Shown here piece by piece: positions 6,754-12,323 of a stretch of DNA of 13,709 nucleotides. The position numbers and the translations under genes are program-made. Location: NCBI GenBank assembly GCA_044867805.1, contig JBIOVQ010000100.1, positions 1 through 13,709 of the forward strand, given 5' to 3'. The stretch's first letter is position 1, and every line of letters begins with the position of its first letter. The DNA is from SG8-41 sp044867805. GTDB lineage: Bacteria; Pseudomonadota; Gammaproteobacteria; Burkholderiales; SG8-41. Under the pieces are notes generated by a model that saw nothing but the letters and a program-made list of their open reading frames with translations, was not told the origin of the DNA and did no database searches.

Positions 6754-6827
6754 TTCGTGAATCGTGAATCGTAAAACCCGCATGTTCCGGTGCGTCTTCG
6801 AATCACGAATCACAAATCACGAATCAC
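6743..6827. repeat. Heptamer inverted array between ompR and envZ (family A, copy 2)
   Basis: The left arm, 6743-6770, is four exact 7-base units (GTGAATC, GTGATTC, GTGAATC, GTGAATC). The right arm, 6800-6827, is four inverted units (GAATCAC, GAATCAC, AAATCAC, GAATCAC). The arms pair at 24 of 28 positions with a 29-base loop. The left arm contains the ompR stop codon. The right arm ends one base before the envZ ATG, where the ribosome-binding site would be. The array could fold in the ompR-envZ mRNA. Confidence 0.85.
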
Positions 6828-6828
6828 C

Positions 6829-8139
6829 ATGACCCTGTTCCCCCGCACGCTGCTGTGGCGCAGCGTGCTGCTGATCGCGCTGCTCCTCGCGCTGGCGCAC
6901 CTCGCCTGGCTGCAGATTTTCCGCATGAGCGAGCGCGAGCCGCGCGCCCGCCAGGTCGCGCAGCAGATCGCGAGCGTGGTCAATCTCACCCGCGCCGCGC
7001 TGGTCACCGCCGATCCGTCCAAGCGCCTGCAGCTGCTGCAGGAGCTGTCGCAGGAAGAAGGCATACAGGTCTACGTGGGGCACCCGGGCGAGCGGGTAAG
7101 CCCGCTGCCGGAGCGTCCTTTCCTCCAGCTCGTGGCGACCGAGATCCGGCGGCAGCTCGGCGCCAACACGCGGCTGGCCGTCAACCGCGACGGCGTGCGC
7201 GGCGCGTGGGTCAGCTTCGATATCGACGGCGACGAGTACTGGGTGTTCCTGCCGCGCTCGCGCCTGGAGCGCAACGACCCCTTGCGCTGGATCGGATGGG
7301 GCGCGCTGGTCCTCGCGCTGGCGCTGATCGGCGCTTTTCTCATCGTGGCGCGGGTCAACCGGCCGCTGCGGCAGCTGGCGGTGGCCGCGGACCAGATCGG
7401 GCACGGCCAGACGCCGCAGCCGGTCGCCGAGACCGGCCCCGCGGAAATCCGCACCCTCGCCCGCGCGTTCAACCAGATGTCGGCGGACCTGAAGCGACTC
7501 GACGACGAGCGCGCCTTGCTGCTCGCCGGCGTGTCGCACGATCTGCGGACGCCGCTGTCCCGCATCCGCCTCGGACTCGAGATGATGGACGAGAAAGGCG
7601 CCGCGGGGCTCAAGTCCGGGATGGTGCAGGACGTCGAGGACATCGACGCCGCGATCAGCCAGTTCCTGGATTTCGCCCGCATCACCGAGGGCGAAGCCCT
7701 CGTGACCGAGGGCGATCTCAACGCGCTCGCGCGCGAGGTGTGCGACCGTTACGCCCGCTCCGGCAAGCCGCTCACCGCGCGCTTCGCGCCGCGACTTCCT
7801 CCGGTGTCCCTGCGCCCGCTGGCGATCCAGCGGCTTATTGCCAACCTTGTAGACAACGCGCTGCGCCACGGCGGCGCGGCGGTCGAGCTGGAAACGGGGG
7901 TCGAGAACGGCCGTATCACCATCGAGGTACTGGACCGCGGGCCCGGCATACCGCCGGACGCAGTGGAGAGAATGCTGATGCCTTTCACGCGGCTCGATAC
8001 CGCGCGCTCCAGCGCGGGCACCGGCCTGGGGCTCGCGATCGTCGATCGCATCGCGCGGCTGCACGGCGGCAGCGTGCAGCTCCTTCAACGCCCGGGCGGC
8101 GGCCTGCGCGCCCGGGTGGAGCTCCCGCTCCACAGTTGA
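6829..8139 (+). CDS. envZ: EnvZ-like sensor histidine kinase
   Basis: The protein has 436 residues. TM1 spans about 10-29, a periplasmic sensor region about 30-153, and TM2 about 154-174, followed by a HAMP domain (about 174-228). The phospho-acceptor is H237 in AGVSHDLRTPLSRIRLGLEM. The HATPase domain shows the N-box LIANLVDNALRHG (N343), G1 DRGPGI at 369-374 and G2 GTGLGLAI at 397-404. Order and motifs match EnvZ, partner of OmpR. The ATG at 6829 gives the expected N-terminus. An in-frame ATG at 6790 would only add residues translated from the heptamer array. No Shine-Dalgarno precedes 6829 because array A abuts it, so translation may depend on coupling or a leaderless-like mode. The TGA stop is formed where array C starts. 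Confidence 0.9.
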   Translation: MTLFPRTLLWRSVLLIALLLALAHLAWLQIFRMSEREPRARQVAQQIASVVNLTRAALVTADPSKRLQLLQELSQEEGIQVYVGHPGERVSPLPERPFLQLVATEIRRQLGANTRLAVNRDGVRGAWVSFDIDGDEYWVFLPRSRLERNDPLRWIGWGALVLALALIGAFLIVARVNRPLRQLAVAADQIGHGQTPQPVAETGPAEIRTLARAFNQMSADLKRLDDERALLLAGVSHDLRTPLSRIRLGLEMMDEKGAAGLKSGMVQDVEDIDAAISQFLDFARITEGEALVTEGDLNALAREVCDRYARSGKPLTARFAPRLPPVSLRPLAIQRLIANLVDNALRHGGAAVELETGVENGRITIEVLDRGPGIPPDAVERMLMPFTRLDTARSSAGTGLGLAIVDRIARLHGGSVQLLQRPGGGLRARVELPLHS

Positions 8140-8226
8140 CAGTTGGCAGTAGTCAGTTGGCAGTAACTGCGAACTGCACGCTGCAAGCTCCATACTGCAC
8201 ACTGCCCACTGCAAACTGCCCACTTC
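8133..8226. repeat. Heptamer inverted array, CAGTTGG word (family C)
   Basis: From 8133 five 7-base units follow one another (CAGTTGA, CAGTTGG, CAGTAGT, CAGTTGG, CAGTAAC). From 8171 there are eight inverted units, mostly ending in CTGC (GAACTGC, ACGCTGC, AAGCTCC, ATACTGC, ACACTGC, CCACTGC, AAACTGC, CCACTTC). Bases 8133-8157 match the reverse complement of 8194-8218 at 19 of 25 positions. The array fills the whole gap between the converging envZ and SMP-30 genes, and the envZ TGA (8137-8139) is within the first unit. Confidence 0.85.
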
Positions 8227-8229
8227 CTG

Positions 8230-9132
8230 TTAGGGATACATCGCCCAGCCGACGCGGTCGGTCTGGGCCTTGAAGAAATGTCCCTCGACGGTGGTGACGA
8301 ACAACGTGGTCAGGTCCGCGCCGCCGAAGCAGCAATTGGTCGGGCGATTGGCGGGCACAGGGTGAGTTTCCAGCACCCGCCCGGTCGGCGAAAACACGGT
8401 GATCATCGCGCCCGGACCGCTCAGTTCCCAGCCGTTGGTGGCGACGATGTTGCCGTCACGGTCGAGGCACATGCCGTCGATGCCGCGATGCACGTCCCTC
8501 GAATCCTCGCCCCAGGTGAACAGCGTCCTGTAGGACCCGAGGCTGCCGTCTTCGTTGATGGGGTACGCGCGCAGCTCCCGCGCGATTCCCTTCTTGTAGC
8601 CGCTTTCCGCGACGTAGAGCGTGCCCTGGTCCTGCGAAACGAGGATGCCGTTCGGCTGCGTGGTGTCGAAGGTGACGCGCGCGACCTTGTAGCTGCCGTC
8701 CTTCTGCGGGTCCGCCCGCAGCACGGACTGGTTGTCGAGCTCCCTGACCTCGGTCTTGTCCCAGTTGCCCTCGTTCACCGGGTTGGTGAACCAGATGCGG
8801 CCCTTGCGGTCGATGGCGAGATCGTTGGGCGTGTTGAGCCGCTTGCCGTCCACGCGGTCGGCGATGACTGTCGTCTTGCCGTCGGGCTCGAAGCGCACGA
8901 TCGAGCGCCCGCCCGAGCAGCAGCCGAACAGGCGCCCCTGAGCGTCGAACGCCAGCCCGTTGGTGCGGTTGGTCCCGGTGCGCCAGTCCGTGATCGCGCC
9001 GCTCTTCAGGTCATAGCGCAGGATGCGGCTCGCGCGGATGTGCGTGAAGTAGAGGTGCTCCCCATCCCACACCGGGCCTTCGGTCAGGCCGGCCGCGGGC
9101 GGCTTCATCAACAGGTCGAATTTCCACTGCAT
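8230..9132 (-). CDS. SMP-30/gluconolactonase/LRE family protein
   Basis: This 300-residue six-bladed beta-propeller belongs to the SMP-30/Gluconolaconase/LRE-like family, whose members are metal-dependent lactonases acting on sugar or other lactones. Candidate metal ligands are in their usual contexts: E18 in LTEGPVW, N103 in LNTPNDLAID, N161 in QPNGILVS and D219 in GIDGMCLDRDGN. There is no signal peptide, so it is probably cytoplasmic. ATG 9132 is preferred because GGGGAG lies about 10 bases upstream. Longer starts up to 9183 would be translated from repeat D1. The gene stands alone, between arrays C and D1. The true substrate cannot be predicted; automatic names such as gluconolactonase are not supported by context. 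Confidence 0.85.
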   Translation of the reverse strand: MQWKFDLLMKPPAAGLTEGPVWDGEHLYFTHIRASRILRYDLKSGAITDWRTGTNRTNGLAFDAQGRLFGCCSGGRSIVRFEPDGKTTVIADRVDGKRLNTPNDLAIDRKGRIWFTNPVNEGNWDKTEVRELDNQSVLRADPQKDGSYKVARVTFDTTQPNGILVSQDQGTLYVAESGYKKGIARELRAYPINEDGSLGSYRTLFTWGEDSRDVHRGIDGMCLDRDGNIVATNGWELSGPGAMITVFSPTGRVLETHPVPANRPTNCCFGGADLTTLFVTTVEGHFFKAQTDRVGWAMYP

Positions 9133-9166
9133 GATTGCTTTGCTCCCCGAGAAGAGGACATGAATT

Positions 9167-9262
9167 AACCGCCAAGACGCCAAACTGCATTCAAGATAAA
9201 AAAGCCTTGTCTTTGAATGCTTTTTGGCGGCTCATTTCCGCCCCTTTGGTGCCTTGGCGGTT
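9167..9262. repeat. CTTGGCG-family inverted-repeat element D1, 96 bp
   Basis: The ends at 9167-9184 and 9245-9262 are inverted and match at 16 of 18 positions, starting AACCGCCAAG. A second nested inverted repeat (GCATTCAA, 9187-9194 with 9213-9220) makes one long imperfect hairpin. It lies between the SMP-30 start and the MAPEG stop and contains no gene. It is the most diverged member of the family found at 10884, 11565 and 11690-12323. Confidence 0.75.
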
Positions 9263-9274
9263 CGATTCTGAAGT

Positions 9275-9697
9275 TTAGCCGCTCTGCCAGAGCGAAATCG
9301 CAAACAGGCCCCACATGGCGAACACGCAGAGCGTGCTCGCGATGTAGACGCCAAAGCGATGCATCACGCGGTTGTACGTCACGTGTATGAGGCTGTGGGC
9401 CGCGCGCAGCCCGACAAAGAGCCATGCAAGCACGAGTTGCGCCGGCGTGACGGTATCGGTGATCGCCAGGGCGCAGCACACGGCGAAAAACAGGACCGGG
9501 ACCTCGAACAGGTTGCGAAAGTTGTCGGCTGCGGCGATGTCCTTGAGCACGCCCGCGGCAGTGCCGGTGGTAGCGAGGGATTGTGGATTGATGCGCCGCG
9601 CCCGTATCTCCGCGATGCGCGTGGCGTACAGCCGCACGACAACCAGCGCGACGAGCGCGACCTGCGCAATGAGCGGCCAGAAGATGGCGTTACGCAT
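9275..9697 (-). CDS. MAPEG family membrane protein
   Basis: The protein has 140 residues with four predicted transmembrane helices (about 5-25, 64-82, 84-103 and 116-136). The MAPEG pattern is clear: NFRNLFEVPVLFFAVC near 59-74 and LRAAHSLIHVTYNRVMHR near 97-114. MAPEG stands for membrane-associated proteins in eicosanoid and glutathione metabolism. Bacterial members of this short type are generally uncharacterised; some MAPEG proteins have glutathione transferase activity. The ATG at 9697 is 27 bases after the stop of the cyclic-nucleotide-binding-domain gene on the same strand, so the two are probably co-transcribed. Stop TAA at 9277-9275 is 12 bases from repeat D1. Confidence 0.88.
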   Translation of the reverse strand: MRNAIFWPLIAQVALVALVVVRLYATRIAEIRARRINPQSLATTGTAAGVLKDIAAADNFRNLFEVPVLFFAVCCALAITDTVTPAQLVLAWLFVGLRAAHSLIHVTYNRVMHRFGVYIASTLCVFAMWGLFAISLWQSG

Positions 9698-9724
9698 GGC
9701 TCCGACCCGCCCCGGGTGAGACGG

Positions 9725-10207
9725 TCAACGCCGTACGCGGACGGTGGTATTGCGCAGGCGCGACGACAGCACGCGGGCGAGCGCGAATACCAGGTCGCGC
9801 CCCAATGCCAGCTCCTCGCGCGTGAAGCGGTCGAAATCCCCGTAGTCCAGCCGCAGCAGCTCGCCGTCGGAAACGCCCCACACGTTGGCGGAGCGCGGCT
9901 GGCCGTCGAAAAACGACTGTTCTCCAATGATGCTGCCGGCAGTGATCTTCGCGAGGGGAGCGATGCTCATGCCGTCCACCTGGGTAATGCCCACCTCGAG
10001 CGACCCGGACGTAACGAAGAAGAGCGAGCGGTCGAGGTCGCCGCGCTTGATCACGAATTCGCTGGCCCGGTAGGCCTGCGGCCGGGTGCGGTTGAACAGC
10101 TTGTTCCAGTCGCCGTGAGTCCATTCGGGGAGGAACAGCCGGTCGTTGGCCGGCCGCGAGCCGTCCTCTGCCACCTTGAACACCGCGATGTGATCGGTGC
10201 GATTCAT
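9725..10207 (-). CDS. Cyclic nucleotide-binding domain protein without a DNA-binding domain
   Basis: The 160 residues consist almost entirely of one CNBD (about 22-140). The phosphate-binding cassette is GSIIGEQSFFDGQPRSANV at 91-109, with the conserved E96 and R105 expected to contact the ribose and phosphate of a cyclic nucleotide. No helix-turn-helix follows; the C-terminus is a helix ending in SSRLRNTTVRVRR. It is therefore not a CRP/FNR regulator but a stand-alone sensor whose output partner is unknown. The downstream MAPEG gene (27 bases away) is the natural candidate. GGGGGAA six bases before the ATG is a good Shine-Dalgarno. A hairpin and a TATAAT lie upstream. Confidence 0.85.
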   Translation of the reverse strand: MNRTDHIAVFKVAEDGSRPANDRLFLPEWTHGDWNKLFNRTRPQAYRASEFVIKRGDLDRSLFFVTSGSLEVGITQVDGMSIAPLAKITAGSIIGEQSFFDGQPRSANVWGVSDGELLRLDYGDFDRFTREELALGRDLVFALARVLSSRLRNTTVRVRR

Positions 10208-10292
10208 GCCGCTTCCCCCGTCGAGTGCCCTTCTTTTTTTCGTACCCCGCTGCGCGTTGAGCGGCGAGGCTCGTCCGGCTCGAACGCGCAGA

Positions 10293-10322
10293 GTTAAACC
10301 GGCGTTCCACGTCCGGTTTAAC
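10293..10322. promoter_or_regulatory. Perfect 10-bp inverted repeat at the predicted transcription start of the CNBD gene
   Basis: GTTAAACCGG at 10293-10302 is perfectly complementary to 10313-10322. The 10-base centre can add three more pairs (CGT/ACG) around a TCC loop with one bulged base. On the minus strand it starts a few bases after the TATAAT at 10332-10327, so it would be an operator at the transcription start or a 5'-leader hairpin. It could also end thpR transcription, but there is no U-tract. Confidence 0.5.
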
Positions 10323-10326
10323 GTTA

Positions 10327-10332
10327 ATTATA
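10327..10332 (-). promoter_or_regulatory. Consensus -10 (TATAAT) for the CNBD-MAPEG operon
   Basis: A perfect TATAAT on the minus strand lies about 120 bases before the CNBD ATG. The -35 is poor (TGAAGG at 18 bases). A 5-bp palindrome (GTGGC/GCCAC, 10334-10350) occupies the spacer region, a possible regulator site, directly after the thpR stop. Confidence 0.5.
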
Positions 10333-10353
10333 CGTGGCTCCGCGCGCCACCCT

Positions 10354-10893
10354 TCACGCCGTCAGCGGCCAGCGCCGCAAGACCTCGTACACCCTCCCCC
10401 GCGCGCGCTGCGCCGATTCCACCAGGGCGAACTCGGTCACCGGCCAGGCGACACGAATGCGGGTGTTCGCAGGGTCGCCGCGCGCGTCCCGCCGCAGCGT
10501 CACGTGAGGGACGTACGGTCTGCGCTCGATGCGGAAGCCGGCTGCCGCCACCGGCTCCTGCAGCCGCTCCACCAGCGTTCGCAGCGCCTGCGGGCAATCC
10601 CCGACCCCGGCCCAGAGGATGCGGTTGTGCCGCCAGTATTCCAGGCGATCGACCACCAGATTGAAGCGGGGCGCGGCGACCGCGGCGCCCAGCGTTTCGA
10701 GCCGGGCGACGCGATCGCGCGGGATATCGCCGATGAAGACCAGCGTGAGATGGATGTTGTGGGCCGGCACCGCGCGGCCGCCGCATTCTCCCTGCGCCTG
10801 CCCCGCGATGTCGCCCAACGCCCGCTGCACCTCGGGCGGCGGCCACGCCGCGAAGAACACGCGAGCTGTATTCGACTCTAGATTAGCCGCCAA
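10354..10893 (-). CDS. thpR: RNA 2',3'-cyclic phosphodiesterase (LigT/ThpR family)
   Basis: About 179 residues. The two HxTx motifs of the 2H phosphoesterase superfamily are present: HLTL (H48, T50) after PAHNI, and HVTL (H130, T132) after YVP. The family start VFFAAWPP and the late VTEFALVESAQRARGRVYEVLRRWPL also fit. Members hydrolyse 2',3'-cyclic phosphates of RNA in the cytosol. The start is unsettled because no ATG exists: TTG 10893 gives a family-like length but lies inside the left arm of repeat D2, GTG 10860 would begin directly at the FFAAW block, and TTG 10941 would add residues encoded by the repeat. No Shine-Dalgarno helps. It follows ispF on the same strand. Confidence 0.85.
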   Translation of the reverse strand: MAANLESNTARVFFAAWPPPEVQRALGDIAGQAQGECGGRAVPAHNIHLTLVFIGDIPRDRVARLETLGAAVAAPRFNLVVDRLEYWRHNRILWAGVGDCPQALRTLVERLQEPVAAAGFRIERRPYVPHVTLRRDARGDPANTRIRVAWPVTEFALVESAQRARGRVYEVLRRWPLTA

Positions 10894-11042
10894 GACGCCA
10901 AGAACGCCAAGGAATCCTAATAAATTAAATATAAACAACAAACCACAAATGACGTGCCCGAGTGAGCAGGACGCTCTTGTAGTTTTCTGGTTGGTAATTA
11001 TTGATGTTGCTTTTCTTGGCGTTCTTGGCGCCTTGGCGGCTA
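10884..11042. repeat. CTTGGCG-family inverted-repeat element D2, 159 bp, MITE-like
   Basis: Terminal inverted repeats at 10884-10914 and 11012-11042 match at 29 of 31 positions and start TAGCCGCCAAG. Each arm is three copies of an 8-9-base word, CTTGGCG plus one or two bases. The 97-base centre is AT-rich, unlike its surroundings, and holds no gene. The right end continues as ATTTTCCG. The element lies between ispF and thpR and overlaps the thpR 5' end. No target-site duplication is apparent. Confidence 0.8.
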
Positions 11043-11052
11043 TTTTCCGTTT

Positions 11053-11090
11053 CTCTTGGCGGCCTTGGCGTCTTGGCGGCTATTTTCCGG
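11053..11090. repeat. Extra single arm of the CTTGGCG family at the ispF stop
   Basis: A second, tandem right arm (CTTGGCGG, CCTTGGCGT, CTTGGCGGCTATTTTCCGG) follows element D2 directly. Read on the minus strand, its GGAAAATAG provides the last codons and the TAG stop (11082-11080) of ispF. It has no left partner of its own. Confidence 0.7.
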
Positions 11091-11559
11091 CGTCGTCCAG
11101 CAAGGCGATAGCTTCGGCGGCGATGCCCTCGCCGCGCCCGACGAAGCCGAGCTTCTCGGTGGTCTTGGCCTTTATGTTCACCGCGTCCGCCGCGACGCCG
11201 AGATCGGCCGCCAGGTTGGCGCGCATCGCCGGGATATGCGGCGCCAGCCGGGGCGCCTGCGCGACCACGGTCGCGTCCACGTTGACCAGCCTCAGTCCGC
11301 GGCCCTCGACCAGCCGGGCGACCTCGCGCAGGAGCTTGCGGCTGTCGATGTCCTTGAAGCGGGCATCGCTGTCGGGGAAATGCTGTCCGATGTCTCCCAG
11401 GCCGGCAGCGCCGAGCAGCGCGTCGCACACGGCGTGTATCAGCACATCCGCGTCCGAGTGCCCGGCGAGCCCCTTCTCGTACGGAACCTGCACGCCGCCT
11501 AGGATGAGCTTCCGCCCGGCGACCAGTGCGTGCGCGTCGAAACCTTGTCCTACTCGCAT
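11080..11559 (-). CDS. ispF: 2-C-methyl-D-erythritol 2,4-cyclodiphosphate synthase
   Basis: The 159 residues match the family length. IspF cyclises CDP-methylerythritol 2-phosphate to ME-cPP in the MEP pathway. The zinc ligands are at the usual positions D8 and H10 (GFDAH) and H42 (LIHAVCDALLGA), with GHSDAD at 33-38. Further blocks are GDIGQHFPDSD, NVDATVVAQAPRL, and NIKAKTTEKLGFVGRGEGI near the end. ATG 11559 gives the standard MRVGQGFDAH start; a repeat sequence abuts it and there is no Shine-Dalgarno. The TAG stop and preceding GK codons come from the adjoining CTTGGCG arm. IspF is normally next to ispD; here a GxxExxY gene and repeats separate them. Confidence 0.95.
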   Translation of the reverse strand: MRVGQGFDAHALVAGRKLILGGVQVPYEKGLAGHSDADVLIHAVCDALLGAAGLGDIGQHFPDSDARFKDIDSRKLLREVARLVEGRGLRLVNVDATVVAQAPRLAPHIPAMRANLAADLGVAADAVNIKAKTTEKLGFVGRGEGIAAEAIALLDDAGK

Positions 11560-11612
11560 TAAATTAGCCGCCAAGGCGCCAAGAACGCCAAGAAACCCAA
11601 AATTGAAAATGA
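11554..11612. repeat. 59-base exact direct repeat, copy 1 (CTTGGCG family arm plus tail)
   Basis: It is identical over 59 bases to 11679-11737, an offset of 125. It comprises the ispF start codon, a TAAAT spacer, the 31-base family arm (11565-11595) and a tail ending AATTGAAAATGA. The segment between the copies (11613-11678) resembles the 3' end of the GxxExxY gene on its left and the 5' end of ispF on its right, so the whole 125-base junction seems duplicated. Confidence 0.85.
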
Positions 11613-11678
11613 ACTGCCCGCAGTCGCGCTATATTCGTTCGAAAATATCTCTGCCGACGGCGTTAAACCCTGCTCGAT

Positions 11679-11737
11679 TCGCATTAAATTAGCCGCCAAG
11701 GCGCCAAGAACGCCAAGAAACCCAAAATTGAAAATGA
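11679..11737. repeat. 59-base exact direct repeat, copy 2
   Basis: This second identical copy lies between the duplicated segment and the GxxExxY stop. Its arm (11690-11720) is the left partner of the inverted arm at 12293-12323. The ATG it carries opens only a short frame (beginning MRIEQGLT on the minus strand) that imitates the IspF start (MRVGQGFD) and then diverges, so it is not a second ispF. Confidence 0.85.
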
Positions 11738-12323
11738 GCCCCGGTATTCGCACTAGATCCGCTCGGAAGTACCAAGGGCGGGCTCCACCGGGACGGTGAG
11801 CACTATTCTCTGGATACCGGCCCGCAAGAGATTCTCATTAAAGTTAATCAACAAGCCCAGCGGACAGGAGGTGGCCTTCAAATACGAGATCACCTGGGAT
11901 TTGTGCACGGGCATCAATCGCTCCGCTGCTTTGAGTTCCACGACCAATCTGCCGTCAACGAAAAAATCAATTCGACCTTCACCGACCACGCAGCCCTTGA
12001 ATGTCACCTTGAAAGACTTCTGCCTCTCGAAGTTGACTCCTCTCCTGAGCAGCTCTTGGGCCAAAGCCTCCTCATATACGCCTTCGGAATATCCCGGGCC
12101 CAAGTCACGGTGCACCTCGATCGCGCTACCAATAACGAGCCTGGCCAGATCATCGGCTTCTCTGCTTGGCTCCATGGCTACCCCCGCCTGTTGGTTCCCT
12201 TCGAGGAATAACGCGTACGGGCCGTGGGGCGCCTACATGATCACCGAGTCTGTGCCCTAACCTTCCGCCTGGTTTTGATATTCATTCTCGTATTTCTTGG
12301 CGTCCTTGGCGTCTTGGCGGCTA
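11690..12323. mobile_element. Candidate cassette: GxxExxY gene flanked by inverted CTTGGCG-family arms (D3)
   Basis: The 31-base ends 11690-11720 and 12293-12323 are inverted and match at 29 of 31 positions, in the same outward orientation (TAGCC...GGCTA) as the ends of D1 and D2. Similarity continues inward for some bases (TCATTTTC against TCATTCTC). The 634-base interval contains one gene, the GxxExxY gene, which is poorer in GC than its neighbours and interrupts the usual ispD-ispF pairing. No transposase and no clear target-site duplication are visible, so mobility is an inference from structure. Confidence 0.45.
11753..12175 (-). CDS. GxxExxY protein (PD-(D/E)XK nuclease-like)
   Basis: The 140 residues match the family's typical size. 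The naming motif is G28-Y-S-E31-G-V-Y34 in LGPGYSEGVYEEAL. A PD-(D/E)XK-like core follows: D70 in GEGRIDFFVDG and E80-L-K82 in LVVELKA. The usual HKSQVISYLKAT and PLGLLINFNENLL blocks follow at 91-101 and 105-117. This suggests a metal-dependent nuclease fold, but no biochemical role is established to my knowledge. It sits on the same strand between ispD and ispF, unrelated to terpenoid synthesis, has visibly lower GC and AT-richer codons than both, and is bracketed by inverted repeat arms. GGGGG lies six to ten bases before the ATG. Confidence 0.9.
   Translation of the reverse strand: MEPSREADDLARLVIGSAIEVHRDLGPGYSEGVYEEALAQELLRRGVNFERQKSFKVTFKGCVVGEGRIDFFVDGRLVVELKAAERLMPVHKSQVISYLKATSCPLGLLINFNENLLRAGIQRIVLTVPVEPALGTSERI

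Noticed and set aside
6790..6828. Upstream ATG extension of the EnvZ-like kinase
   Set aside because: The added 13 residues are a direct translation of heptamer array A; the ATG at 6829 gives the expected N-terminus before the first membrane helix.
6817..8273. Long open frames on both strands over the envZ gene
   Set aside because: They are shadows of the kinase; their ends run into repeat arrays and they have no recognisable domains.
9133..9183. Longer N-terminus for the SMP-30 family protein from 9183
   Set aside because: It is encoded partly by repeat D1, whereas ATG 9132 has a GGGGAG ribosome-binding site.
11559..11753. Short minus-strand frame of 64 codons between ispF and the GxxExxY gene
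   Set aside because: It is made of two repeat arms and the worn junction duplicate; it has no Shine-Dalgarno and no independent coding signal.
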